64,000 nt of DNA from Datnioides undecimradiatus (GCA_008933995.1 WARS01000065.1:930001-994000); one strand, 5' to 3'; counted from the stretch's first letter, positions 13,301 to 25,152 are shown. The notes: generated by a model not told the origin, from the letters alone. Numbers and translations are program-made.

Positions 13301-14079
13301 TGCGAGTGTGTGTCGGTGTTGGGTGGGTGGGTGGGGAGGTCATTGCAATGTAACAGCGTGAGAAACTGAGGCTGATGTGTAAATCCACAGATGAATGTCT
13401 CAATAAGCTTGTCTGTACATGTGTTTTGCATCTGGAGTTCAAAGAACCACAGCGTCGCACATGCATTTTTAAAACCCAGGACACAGAAACTAACGCTGGC
13501 AGCATTGTAGTGCGTGGCTTATCTGTGATTCTGTTTGTGTGTGAGAATATTTGTGTATGTATGCGTGGAATCTACTTGCAGGGAGTGCATGCTCTGTAGG
13601 AGAGTATATTCCTGGAAAGCCAGCTGCCACTCCTGTTATCATAGCTAACTCGATTAGTGGAGCTTCTGCCGCCGAGCCCTCTGCTCTTAGAGCTGCAACA
13701 TGCACAAGTACACACGCGCACAGCCGCACATATTGGAGGAGCCCTACTCTAGATTTAATTCAATTGCCAAAATAAAGTACATTGACTCTCCAACTGATGC
13801 AACACTGTAACCATTGCACTTAAAGGTTGTGCCAGCAAAGCTCTGTGAGTAACATATTTCTGTATGTATTAGACTGATACTGTAAAAGCTGCCTCAGACA
13901 TAGAGCCAGGTTTATAGCACAAATTTTATAAACATTAAACTAAATGACTTGGACATGAGATATGCGTCAGTCTTGTGAAATGTTTGAAGTCTCCGTCTTT
14001 GAATTCATTGCACCCAGTGTAGCCTCGCCGATGGCACGCTAATGTGTGCTTTTGCAAACTGTTAATAGAAAACAGCACT

Positions 14080-14400
14080 TTGCTACAGTTGTACCAATTA
14101 ACCACAGCGTAGCACAAATGTCAGTTCGGCAGCCAGCCTTTCATGTGGGGTGCTGACCTTTCCCAGTGATCATGCTAATCATTGATCACTTAGATAAACA
14201 CAGGCTACCATAAGAGCCCATTATTGTGCCTCCCAAAGCCTTCCTATGGACAGCGGTTATAATTAGGCCCCGGGGTAATTGGTTGACTAATTGCTGTTGG
14301 TGGGATACATACATCGCCTATCGTCAGGCCCAAGGGGAAGCTCTGCTATTACTTTTAATTACCTGCTGTTAAGTTTGACAACTGACCCCTGGTGCTGTTT
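14080..14400. promoter_or_regulatory. Candidate conserved enhancer with homeodomain sites
   Basis: This stretch is free of simple repeats and packed with motifs known for developmental regulators: TATAATTA at 14258, GTAATTGG at 14276, ACTAATTGC at 14287 and TTTTAATTACC at 14353. An 8-bp perfect inverted repeat, AGTGATCA/TGATCACT (14165-14172 and 14183-14190), has a 10-bp centre carrying CTAATCAT. A GGCCCCGGGG block sits between two of the sites. Dense TAATTA-type sites in intronic or intergenic DNA are typical of conserved non-coding elements near developmental genes. Conservation itself cannot be tested here. Confidence 0.4.
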
Positions 14401-16330
14401 TTGGAGCTGATGGTTGTGTTTCATCTTGTGGGAGGTTAGAGGGATACTAGATATCAACCTGCAGTAGGGACACTGCCACAATGGCCCAGATGGATTGCTT
14501 CTGTAGTTACACACACATACGCAGGCACACACACACATGCAGGCACATACACACTGTGAGGTGAACAGACACATGCTGGCTTTTTAGGCAGCAGACCCAT
14601 TCATCATGTGTCTGTCTGCAGAGGAGCTGCTATTCATTGTCTCTCCTCCTGCTTATTCTCCAGGAGCCGGCCTGTCTCATGCATCTCTCTCTACCTCTTT
14701 CACTACTTCTCTCTTTGTCTTTCTGCCACCCTCTATCTCTCTCCTCTTGTCTTTATATCTTTGATTCTCTCCCTCCCTCTCTCACACCCTTTATGTATCT
14801 CGCCTGAGTGAGAGAACAAAGACGACATAGCTAGTTACCTTGTCTGCCTGCATGTGTGTTTGAAATGTATGAAGTGCGATGTTAAGGACTCCTCCCAGTA
14901 TGCTGGTTTCTTCAGTGACACAGAAATCACTGGAACACTCAGTCTTTTAGTGATTGTAGGGCTAAAAAGCCAGAGCAGACGCCTGCTATGTAGCCCGCTG
15001 TAGCCCTTTACTAACAACAGCTCAGATTCATTAAAATGAGGAGGCAAGATAAAACTGGACAAAATGCTTTTTTCCATCACCTCCAGTCATTTATTCTTTC
15101 ACAGAGATTTATGTTTTTGACATGTACCTGCCCCTATTTACTGTACAGCCCCTCTGATACTGATCCAAAAACACTAACGCCCCCCTAACATCTGGCTTTT
15201 GTCTTTAGTGTGAAAGGGTACAGCCCGTATTCAAAACCTTGGTCAGATGACTCTGAACTAGTCACTGGTATTTTCAACTCCAGCTCCAATCAGCACTGAT
15301 AGAAACTTATAACCTCAATGGACACGCTGATTTTCAGGTACAATGCTATGAGGCACCTTGGATGTTGGCGAGCTTCACCTGAGCTGATGTGAGGAGTAGA
15401 TATGGAGACAGGTCACTTGTGAGAGCAGTGAGAGACTATGTTATGTACAACAACATATCACAAATGCCATAATAAACAATAAACAAATAATGTCATAATA
15501 AACACATATAATGAATGGATTATTAAACAAATATATTGCTTTCTACTGTAACCCTGTTTTCTAGTGCTTCTGTGATGTCATACATGACACCGCCTAGTTA
15601 CAGCAGGTTTATCAAACTATGCAGACTATGCAAACTATGGTGAGTTTAGTGCCACTGTACCAGTGCTATCAGCATGGTCATGTCATATGACCATCATAAT
15701 CTGTCATAATCTATTCAATACACAGAGCTCTGTTTCCTCTTTTCCAGTGCTCTCTATTATAATGTAAAAAAAATGGAGTTGGCAACAAATTGAGCCTTCT
15801 ATCTTTCAATCCTGTTTGTCTTGAACTTCTGTGTAAGGTAAGCAGTTACCATGACAGCTGTCATTATTTGTGTTGCAGTATTCAGCAACGTAAAGACCAG
15901 AGTAAATGCACTTCTCCAACCTTGAGAGTGAAAGTGAGGGAGGACTGTGAGGATGCAAACTGACAGATGGACAAGCACAGTGTGTGACAGTGTGTTTCTA
16001 CTCATTATTAATGTCAGGAGGGACTGATCGAAGCACGTCCTGTGTTGCACGAGTTGAATGAACTTTTATTCCAGCTCAGCGTTCCTCACTTTGTGTAACA
16101 CTTCAGCACATGTAGTTACACATTCACAGGTGTGGAGACGCGGCACAGTTAGCTGTTTGACTTGGCTTGTCCGCCATGTGGCTTTTGTTTATATCTCTGG
16201 TTCTTTCAGGCTAATTGCTTTGGCCCGAGCGCACGAAGGGTTGATCAACATTGTACAGTATGTACAGTATTGTGTGCGCCTGTGTGTGTGTGCATGTATA
16301 CACTACACAGGCCACATCCAGGGCCAAGAG
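14401..16330. other. Non-coding stretch
   Basis: This contains short CA-rich runs (14510-14553) and a CT-rich block (14690-14790). The rest is mixed-composition DNA with no plausible splice-flanked frame. An 8-bp inverted repeat ATGGTCAT/ATGACCAT lies near 15674-15694. I see nothing gene-like. Confidence 0.5.
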
Positions 16331-17152
16331 CAGGGTTGTGTTGCCATGGTGAAAATGAAATCCAAAATGCAGAGTTGCAAGGAAACCCCTGATTGGCTGA
16401 GGAGCCATGCATGGGATTGTGATGCATGCTGTCAGGCGGCCAATGGGATGCAGGCTGAGCCAGGGCTGTTGCTAAGGGGAGTAGCTTGGAACAGAGTCAG
16501 CTGGGTTTTCTCTCTCTCTCCTCGCTCTCTCCGCGTCTCCCAGTCCGTTTCTGGCTCGCTCACCCGCTCTCTCCTGCTGCTCGCTCTGCCTTTGCCCTCA
16601 TTGACTCCTTCTCCCCCTCCTTCCTGTCTCCCCATCGCTCCCCCCTTACATTTTTTTTGCACTTCTACACGTGCGAAAGGGGAAAGAGCACATGTTGAAA
16701 AATTCACTGAATATTTCATGCAGCTTGTTGTGTGGGGCTGGGGCTATATCCAAAGAAGCCCTGCACACAGAGTGATATGTGTGTTTGCCTGCATGCATGG
16801 AAGTTTGGATCTTTGTCTCTGTTTGTTTATTTTATTGCGTGTGTTTTCAGTGTACATGCAGTGGCCTGGGCTTTTGTGTACATGTATTTGTCACACTCTA
16901 TCTGTGTTTTCGCTCATTCCAGCCTTGTGTTATTTCTTTGTGCTTTTATGTGTGTGGACTTTCTTTCACTGTCTTCTAAATGTTTGTATCTTTCTGGTCT
17001 CTCAGGTGTGTGAAGGTCTGCTATGTTTTTGCGTGTGTTTAATGTCTGCGGGTTTATGTCGAGGAACACTCCAGGGACTTGAGGCTGTCCTGAAGTGGGG
17101 TGTGTTTGAACCTGAGCCAGACAGCAATGGGTACGCGCCTGGCGTCACGTAG
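16058..17152 (+). CDS. Longest open frame, 364 codons, doubtful
   Basis: This is the longest stop-free frame in the window. Its middle is encoded by CT-rich DNA (Ser/Leu/Pro-rich) and its second half by TG-rich DNA (Cys/Val/Phe/Leu-rich, such as VCVCACIHY). Both compositions lack stop codons in this frame. I recognise no domain. It runs straight through the CCAAT/RFX block, which argues for regulatory DNA rather than coding sequence. It is listed because of its length, and chance is the likelier explanation. Confidence 0.08.
   Translation: MNFYSSSAFLTLCNTSAHVVTHSQVWRRGTVSCLTWLVRHVAFVYISGSFRLIALARAHEGLINIVQYVQYCVRLCVCACIHYTGHIQGQEQGCVAMVKMKSKMQSCKETPDWLRSHAWDCDACCQAANGMQAEPGLLLRGVAWNRVSWVFSLSPRSLRVSQSVSGSLTRSLLLLALPLPSLTPSPPPSCLPIAPPLHFFCTSTRAKGERAHVEKFTEYFMQLVVWGWGYIQRSPAHRVICVFACMHGSLDLCLCLFILLRVFSVYMQWPGLLCTCICHTLSVFSLIPALCYFFVLLCVWTFFHCLLNVCIFLVSQVCEGLLCFCVCLMSAGLCRGTLQGLEAVLKWGVFEPEPDSNGYAPGVT
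16338..16560 (+). promoter_or_regulatory. Promoter-like block with CCAAT and RFX-like sites
   Basis: Two CCAAT boxes are present: an inverted one in CTGATTGGCTG (16389-16399), which matches the NF-Y consensus, and a direct one (16440-16444). Three RFX/X-box-like half sites surround them: GTTGCCATGG at 16340, GTTGCAAGGAAAC at 16374 and GTTGCTAAGG at 16468. A pyrimidine-rich run from about 16505, as in many vertebrate 5' leaders, follows immediately. NF-Y with RFX is a known partnership at class II and ciliary promoters. No TATA box or clear donor is visible, so the block may be a promoter or an enhancer. Confidence 0.38.
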
Positions 17153-18547
17153 TGCAAAACCCCCTCCCCTCTACCCTCGCTGTACCCTATACCCCTAATT
17201 GCTGGGTCATTACCCCTGTTCACTTCACCCTCTATAGCTGTACCCTGCTGACCCCACCAATACAAGTGAAGTTAATGGGCAGGGTGCATATCCTTATGAC
17301 TATAAGATAAACTAATCACATCAAATCAGGGTAAATGAAAAAGAAATAAAGACAGTGTGAAATATTTAAAATAAACCCCAGAAAACAGAAAAATCCATAA
17401 TTTTTGGTAAAAATCCTTATTTTCCAGAACAAAATGTGGCTTTCATAATTTGTCTTGGAAATATATCACAGAGTGGCTGGTCTCAGGCAATCTGCTGACA
17501 TGTCAATTACATGTTTCAAATCACAATGATGCCCATGATGCATTGCTCTATATGCTTTAGTGGTTACCATGCCAACTCTTATACAAGGTGTAAGTAAAAG
17601 GTCTGTGTTGGTGTCTGAGGTTTTACTGTAGCTTCCCATGCACCTGGCACAACAGCTTAATACATGCCCATATTCAGCGCATCAGCACAAATAAGCTGTG
17701 GATTAGACTCACAACCTTAATGCTGTTTTGCAGTCTTTGTCCTTGCTGATAGTGGAGAGTTGTGAACATGAAATCAAATCACAGCAGCCTGGGTTGGATC
17801 TGCTCACTTTAACGTCACCTTGCCCCCGGAGCCATTGTGTGTGTTATTGACACACACTGCGCATCGGAGTAGGCTGAGGTATTGCGTGTGCGTCCACTCG
17901 TGAGAATGTGGGTTAGCATCAGTCACATAGACTCATCATCAATTATTCATTTGTGACACAATTGCTGAATGAGTTTAGAACTGTCCGACTTTATCTGTGC
18001 AGCATTTGATTTACCAATGTTGCTCTCCAAGCAGTGAGAGTGGAGTTTAACGTCTGAATCAAGCTAGATGAATGAGGACATTCGAAATATAGTACTGAAT
18101 CATGCTATACTCCGTGGTATGATCAGACTTGGCCAGGAGGCAGCACCAACACAAAGAATGACCTTATTGTTCGTTTTTGGAAAGGCAGGAATATTGTACG
18201 TCACCTCACATGAAGGCAGAAACAGAAACAAAGCGTCCGCTCTGTCTACACATTTTTCTCTCTCTCCCCCTGCTGTTTCCTTCCTCCTCCTCATTTCCTT
18301 CTTCCACACTTCCTGTTTCCTGGCTCTCATCCTCTCTTTGTTCAGCTTTCTCTCTCACGGGTACTTTTTTTTTTCTCCTTTCACCCTTTCCTGTCATTTA
18401 TATCTGTGTATGTGTGTGCGTGCGTGCGTGCGTGTACATGTGTAATGAATCTATTGTGCCGACGGCTGCCAGGGGAATCACTGAAGTGAGGCTTCCTACT
18501 TATGAATCAAACTCTGCTAATAGAGCATGGCTGGCTTTTTAGATGAC

Positions 18548-18550
<3 letters not shown>

Positions 18551-18584
<34 letters not shown>
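18551..18584. repeat. (AC)17 microsatellite
   Basis: Uninterrupted AC units. Confidence 0.95.
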
Positions 18585-18585
<1 letters not shown>

Positions 18586-18764
18586 ATGGCCATCCCATGG
18601 CCCCCAATCATTCATTCATAATATTCCTCACAATCAGTTATTCAGAATGAGAGACAGAGGGAGAACGGGGAGAAGTGAAAAATTGGGAGGGAGAGTGTGG
18701 CATTCACTCGCTTCATGTGAAAACAAAGCAGTTACCAGTATTACTTGTCGTGTTGGGGGTGTGT

Positions 18765-18766
<2 letters not shown>

Positions 18767-18805
<39 letters not shown>
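18767..18805. repeat. (GT)n microsatellite
   Basis: About 19 GT units. It lies roughly 180 bp from an oppositely oriented AC tract, so the two could pair as an inverted repeat. Confidence 0.95.
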
Positions 18806-18807
<2 letters not shown>

Positions 18808-18933
18808 TATGCATGCACATAGATAGGATCACAAGCAGGAGCCCCAGCTGGGGCTGGAGCTGGGCTCTTAGCTCTCCTACTGGTTTCATTTGGGTTATCA
18901 CCATGGTCCTCTTATTGATATCGTGTGAGTGTA

Positions 18934-18935
<2 letters not shown>

Positions 18936-18974
<39 letters not shown>
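18936..18974. repeat. (GT)n microsatellite
   Basis: About 19 GT units, the third dinucleotide tract in 430 bp. Confidence 0.95.
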
Positions 18975-18976
<2 letters not shown>

Positions 18977-19287
18977 ACTCTATGCAGAAGGTATTCACAT
19001 GGCATTAAGATAACAGGTTCCGCTTGCGATGAAAACACAAATATCAAAAATGACCAAGAGTGAGAGCATTTCAGCACGCTTTAGTAAATGTAGGTGTGTT
19101 TTCAAGAACACACTCACACACACGTGCACATGGTTTCCACCTCGGTAACAATGGAAAACATTATGCACATGTGCATGGGCACACACACTCTGAAAGTTTC
19201 CTAGTGTGCACTTGTACAGTCAGTGGGACTTATTGGAAGAGAATAAAGCAGTTGGCCTCTGTGCAGTGGTTTAAAAATAGAAATCAC

Positions 19288-19324
19288 TCAAACACACACA
19301 CATTTCCACACACACACACACACA
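19288..19324. repeat. Interrupted (CA)n microsatellite
   Basis: Two CA runs split by a short TTTCC interruption. Confidence 0.9.
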
Positions 19325-22232
19325 GCTTGCATCTCAGAAATAGAAGAAGTGGATAGCATCTTTGTTGCCAAGTCTGTTCCCCACTCCCCTTTTTTCCCTC
19401 TTTTCTCTACTGTGTGTTTTTTTTTTGTTTTTCTTTTTCCTCCTCTGTCCTTTTCTGGCTTCTTCGCTCTCTCTCCCTGCGCTTGCCGAGCACTCCGTCT
19501 CAGACAGAAAACAAAGAGAGAGACAGCGGAGAAGAGAGAGCAAAGACGAACTAAGAGAACAACAAAGGAGAGAGCTAAAATGAAAGCATGCCTCCGTGGG
19601 AATCAGTCATGCCAAGTTTGCATCACCGCAGCGCCACGTGCATGTGTTTGGGTCATAGGCACGTGTGTTTCATGTTCTTCAGTGCATTGCTCTGTGTGTT
19701 TAAGCAGCATAGTCTGCATATATTGAAATGTCTGTAGCGGTGACAGTGAGACCGGATGATGGAATTTGAGTAATCTCCCTCTCTGCTGCAGAGGCCAGGA
19801 TTCAGATGGAGGCAGAAACAACAGTCGGAGATTGAGTGCGAGGGTAGAGCAGGTGTCATGGTGAATAACAGAACACACTGTTACTGCCAATATTTATCTG
19901 TTTACACAGAAAAGTTCCCTTCACCACTCTGCATGCCTTTCCGTCTCCTCTCTGTTTGTGCGTGTGTGTTTTTCCACAGTGACAGTTTATTATCCCTCTG
20001 ATCACTGCTCGCTGTCCCTCTGCAGAGAGAGAGGGAGGTGGCGGAGGAGTGATGAAGAAGGAGAAATCTGAAGTTAGAGACGACGAGAGAAAGGCAGAGG
20101 AGACAGGGAGGAGAAAGATGAAAGCGGGGGGAGAGAGATGATTATGCAGTTTAAGATAATGCTGGCTTTGAAGACAGAACAGAGGGAGCTGGAGGCAGAT
20201 AAAGAAAGAGGAAAGCAACAAAGATGATTTTTCTTTTTTATTCCTTCACCTGCACTTTCTTTCCTTTCTGCCTTCTTCCGTATTGCTCTCGATCTGTGTG
20301 TCTCTGCTGTTTTCATCCCTCAGTTTCACTCTGCCTGCCTGTGGAAGCTATATTTTACAACAAAGGTGTAGATGGCATTTCTTCTCTTATTCCCAGATGA
20401 CTTTCAGCAGACGGAAAAACTACATTCAAGTGCAGACAGATAAAACGGGATAAAATGCTCTGACGCAGGGGCGCTGCCTCTGATGTGAATACTATCATTA
20501 CAAGTTGAACTGCACATGAATGAGACAGCAAAAGGGGGTGGGGGGGGTGTTTCTGTTACATCTGAGCTGTGGAGTGGGTATCAAGGGCAGCAGTTCAGCT
20601 TATTCACCCAGCCGCCCACATGTGATAAAACAGTGCTCTGACGGACACAGAGGAAATCGCCGTCATTGACACAAACGTAATCCTTCAGTCTGGAGATGAG
20701 CGAGGCTGTGGATGCGGTCATGTTGCTCATTGTTTACTGTTACTTTGGGGGAATTGTACCTTTTTACAAACACAGAGTAGACTACGTGTGAGTTGCATTG
20801 AGTAAGAGTCAAAGTGAGGTTCAGTTCTCGAACAAGGCTGTTAGTAAAGATAGTCTCACCTCAGGCTCCGTTTAGTGGCTGTTCTGAACCGTTTAATGTG
20901 AACCGAACATCTGTCCACCTGGTGATTAAGATGATGTCTACTGACCACATGAAGTCACAGCAGCATGTGAAGAAGGTCAGTTGAACACTTTCTGGGTCCA
21001 TGCTAGACCCACTCATATAAGACGGGCTAACCTGAGGTTGTTGGTCAATTCCTATAAACCACTAATGTGACCACTGTCACTGTGCCAGTCAGAGCACAGA
21101 GTCTGAGAGTCTGTCTGTCAAATGAACATTTCATGTCAGCGAACTCTCCCTGAGTTACAAAGCCTTCCCCCAAAAGAATGTGTTGGGCCGTACACCAGCG
21201 GAGACCTGCCGTGGCTTTTAATGCGTATTCTGAAATGTTCATCCTCCGTTCCTGTTGTTTCTGAGTATCAGTCCACTGCAAAACATCATCATCATCATTT
21301 CCAACCAGATGCTTCAGTGTTGCCTCCTGCTTTATCTGTGAATCTGAAACCTCTCTTGTCTGAAGCAGCAGTGATCTGTCTCATTCTGTCTCATCACTTT
21401 ATATGTGTGCTATACAGTGTGTATTTCTTTAGACTGTTTGTCAGTCTGTGTGTGTGTGTGTGTGTGAGAGAGAGAGGAACAGACTGAGTGAGTGTTTCCT
21501 GTAACAATGTAGGAGACAGTAAGAGAAAACAAGCTTCTCATCACACATAAGTTTCCTTTGCTGTTTTCTTGTAATCGCACATTTGTCACACTGAAATATT
21601 TTTTGTGTCGGAGGAGACGGTGGACATGTAGGGTTTCAAACTGCTGCGCACACACAAACATCACTGAGTTCTCATGAAAGGAAACAGGCGTTGCGTCGAG
21701 CCATTTAAAGCGGGGTTAATGTGGAGGAATACAGTCGAAGCAGCAGGTGTTTGTCGGCTTCTTCTCAGCACTTCTGATGACTTTCCCGTTGTCTGAAGGG
21801 TTTTTGGGGGATTTCTTGCGTGGAATGAGTCAGTATATGCAGCTCACAGCTGATGTATGTTTGAAACTACATTTTATTTGTGTTTCGTGTTAAACGCGCT
21901 TGAGTTCAACAACTTTTTACGCCTTCTCTTTTGTTTTTCTTTCTCTCTTTGCTCTTGCCTCAATCCTCCACTTCTCCAATCTCTCTCTATTCTGTCTCTG
22001 GGATATGACCTCTTGGCCAGTGACCTCATCAATAAGGGCCTCATTTGGGGGAAGGGCAGGGTCAGGGATGTGTGTGTGTGTCTCTATGTTTGTGTGTGCA
22101 TGACCCTGATGGGGCCCCTAGCGTAGTTCGATTGAGAGAGGGGGAGACAATCTGGGAGGGGTCTGATGGGCCCCCCATTTTCCGCCATCTTAGGTTTCCG
22201 TCTATTGACTACGGTGGCTACCTCAGATCTCA

Positions 22233-22236
<4 letters not shown>

Positions 22237-22299
<63 letters not shown>

Positions 22300-22313
22300 G
22301 AGCGAGAGAGAGA
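22237..22313. repeat. (TG)29 followed by (GA)n
   Basis: An uninterrupted TG run of 58 bp (22237-22294) is followed by an imperfect GA run to 22313. It is the second longest TG tract here and its purity suggests recent expansion. Confidence 0.95.
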
Positions 22314-22418
22314 ACGTAGTGTCTGTATCTTCTGTCCATTCTCCTCATGGCAATCTCGCAGGTGGACAAGACAATCACTCATTCTCATCTCTCTCTCTCC
22401 TCAATATAAATCTCAGCC

Positions 22419-22477
22419 TGTGTGTGTGTTGTGTGTGCTGTGTGTGTGTTGTGTGTGCTGTGGGTGTTTTGTGGGTG

Positions 22478-22517
<40 letters not shown>
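22419..22517. repeat. Compound TG repeat with an 18-bp higher-order unit
   Basis: The unit TGTGTGTGTTGTGTGTGC occurs about twice in tandem, then degenerates into GGGTGTTTT units, then a pure (TG)n. It shows how a dinucleotide tract can seed a longer tandem unit. Confidence 0.85.
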
Positions 22518-22518
<1 letters not shown>

Positions 22519-23054
22519 GTCCCTCCAGTCCTCCCTCCCATTCAATTTCTTCATCCTCCTTCTCTCCCCCTTCCTGTCTCTGCTCTCTCATCCTTTTATT
22601 CCATCCCACTCTCCCTTCCTCCGGTCAGGTGAGAGGGAGGTGAGGAGGGGGGAGGAGGGGGGGGTGGAGGAGTATTAGTCTCACTGTCTGGAGCCAGTGG
22701 TAACCTTATATCTCAGCAGAGAGACACAGAGAGAGGAAGGGTTGGTAGTAACTTGAGCTTTAGTGATTGTACATTCAACACAGAGGTCATTTTTGCAGAC
22801 ACTGGATATAGGAGAACACACATACACACACTCAGTGTCTTTCCCATGCTAAAATGTATGTGTACATCTAACAAACACATTGGAATAGCATATTTGCTTC
22901 ACCCTATCAGTGATGTAATCCCACTGCAACGTCGCCGTGGCGATTGTCCTCTTCCCATCCTCCGGAAACGGAGGCTCTGAGGTTTGAGGCTGATTGGCTT
23001 GTCCAGGCAGCTGGAAAATGGAGTTTAGTAAGCTCTCTGCCCCCGGGCTGCTCC

Positions 23055-23099
<45 letters not shown>

Positions 23100-23102
23100 A
23101 CA
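23055..23102. repeat. (CA)n microsatellite
   Basis: About 19 CA units, one CT interruption, then more CA. Confidence 0.95.
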
Positions 23103-24599
23103 AATGTACATACAGTAAATGTACGCAACATAGATAGATGAGCTGGAGGAAGGCTGAGAGGAGAAAAAGGACGTGGTGTGAACAAAGATCAGGAGGAGAA
23201 ACAACCAAAAGGAGAAGAACATGCATGGTTCAGTTTTGTAAACATATGATCTTATGTGATTATTATATCTTACTATTACTGTTGAGGATTATGTTCTATT
23301 ACATGTTTCAGCCCAAATAATAAATCTTTCCAGTTTGAAGTGAACGGATGGATGTTTGTCAGTTTTTGGAAGGCTTGTTACACAGCTTTGCCAGTGCGTC
23401 ACATATGCAGTCATACCAGTAAAGTGACTTAATTAATTAGAAACAGGAAAGAGAGAGACACAGAGGCAGAGCAGAGACACACCGATTACACAGGAACAGA
23501 AAAGCAGACAGGAAAGAACACAAAGCATGGTGTGGCTCTGAGAAAACTAAAGTGTGTTATAGAAAAGAGGTTTCATTGGGTTTAAATCAATCCTAGAAAA
23601 TGATGGTGAAACAGTTCATTAGTGAGCAGCTCTGGGCTCAGTGCTGCAGTTGCTTTCATGCCTTCAAGTTAGTTGTAACTGAAATCTGATCTCTTTACTG
23701 CGTCCGCCGCAGCCGCTGAACTGATCTGAGTAAGACTATTTTCTGGCTTTGATTCAAAGACTCCTGCCTCCGACTTCTTCATCGACATACAATGTAAAGT
23801 TTAGAGCAGCTTTGTTGGCACCTGAGAGCACATGCTGCGAGTTTTCTTTGTGTATTCAGCAGGTTTGGTCATAGCTGCTGTTGCCACAGTTGAAGGCATT
23901 AGCCCTACTTCACTGCACATTGTAGTTAATTAATCAAGTAGTTAATCAACTGAAAATTAGTTGGCATCTCCTTTTTACAATCATTTGATCATGTAATGTA
24001 TTAAAAATGCCAAAAAGTTGCTGGTTTAACTTTACAAACTCTTTCTCTCTGTCATATCGTTATAAATTGAACATTTTACTGGATGTGGAATGGATACTTT
24101 TTTACTGACACTAAGCTTTTATTCAGAAATCTGATCTGTAGATGAACTGATTGTGAAAATAAAGGCTTGGTGCCGCCCTTGTGCACTGAAGGTTTTCAGT
24201 AAATTGCCATCATGAAGCAACAATTTGATAAGTGGGTCCCTGTTTTGTTTATGTATTGCATCACCTGCAAAAGAGCACATGGATGATGCAATATACATTT
24301 CACACTATTCCAGCTACAGTGGGTGTTGGTGATATCACACTAAGAGAAGGAGCAATACAACAAGAGAAGGTGGGGCATGAAACATTGAATGTCAACAATT
24401 CAGTTTTTGAATTGGACTTTTCTGAACATTGCCTAACTTAGTGGCCAGTAATCACCCATAATTCAAAGCTTTCAATTGCAACATCATGATGTAGAGCCAA
24501 AGCAAAGTTTATCTAGGTCCCAGTATTTACTCCGGTGTCTGTATATTGAGCTCCGGGCCACTCCAGCTCGGGTTAGACCGCAGACAGGTTTGTAGCCCC

Positions 24600-24900
24600 A
24601 CAGCCACAGCACAGTGCCAAGGTGAACGAGTTCTCACCAGGCTGAGGGGACCAGATGTGTCAAGTGGTTGAGCTGGGGGCACAATGGGCCCCCTGGGGCC
24701 TGTTGAAGTGCCTTGGCGGGGCCTGGACTTTGGGTCCCCCCCAACCCCCTGTCCCTCTTTGGCCGGGGCTTTTCCTGGGCAGCGTGGCACAGTGTGTGGC
24801 CTGGCGCTGGGCCAGAGCAGCCAGCCTGCTTGCCTCTGCCAGCCTCCCTCCCCTGAGACCAAAGACAAAGCTGGGACACGGCCAGACACTCCACGCTCTC
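24600..24900. promoter_or_regulatory. GC-rich island, candidate regulatory element
   Basis: This is a sharply GC-rich, low-CpG block between AT-richer flanks, without simple repeats. It contains GGCCCC-CT-GGGGCC (about 24687-24700), a palindromic arrangement similar to AP-2 sites, and CTTTGGCC and TGGGCCAGAGCAG runs. Open frames occur on both strands because GC-rich DNA has few stops, so they are not evidence of coding. The block could be a conserved element or a methylated isolated GC block. Confidence 0.25.
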
Positions 24901-25152
24901 TGTTTATCTCTCCATCATTCCCCTCCTCTCTCTAGACTCTCTCCTTTTCTTCTCAATCATTAGGGGTCATTGTGTCGCTTTTTCTTTCTTTATCACACCA
25001 CCCGATCTCTTTTCCTTCTATTCTGCTTTTCCTTCTTTTCCTTTTGTTCAACCCCATAAACTCACACTTTCAAGTTATGCTTGTCTTTCATCTCTTGTCC
25101 TTGTTTATTTTACTATCTCGCTCAATCTACGTCCAGAGTTTCTCACCCATCA

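Larger units (their letters stand above)
5036..14080. other. Long intron-like or intergenic stretch
   Basis: No convincing exon is visible. Two things stand out at the start: a near-palindrome at 5400-5422 and an isolated ideal donor (CTCAG|GTAAGA) at 5339|5340 with no good acceptor before it. Around 6.04-6.21 kb there is a small CpG-richer patch with an NRF1-like CATGCGCAAA and a short frame MAVSVSRA ending at a weak donor (GCG|GTAAAG). The segment at about 6.59-6.76 kb resembles degraded interspersed repeat DNA. The purine-rich block at 9.0-9.25 kb, Z-DNA-prone GT/GC runs at 9.55-9.61 kb and a C/T-rich block at 10.87-11.11 kb explain most open frames. From about 11.3 to 13.1 kb the DNA is AT-rich and featureless. 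Confidence 0.45.
17153..24590. other. Microsatellite-rich non-coding stretch
   Basis: The DNA is dominated by TG/CA tracts (listed separately), the CT-rich block at about 18.25-18.40 kb and the purine-rich blocks at 20.02-20.22 kb. Between them, 17.75-18.05 kb and 20.58-20.75 kb are free of simple repeats and could be conserved elements, but their motif content is weak. All longer frames run through repeats. I see no exon with two good splice sites. Confidence 0.5.

Noticed and set aside
22045-22678. Plus-strand frames of 170-195 codons
   Set aside because: They are produced by TG repeats (alternating Cys-Val) and CT-rich DNA and do not look like proteins.
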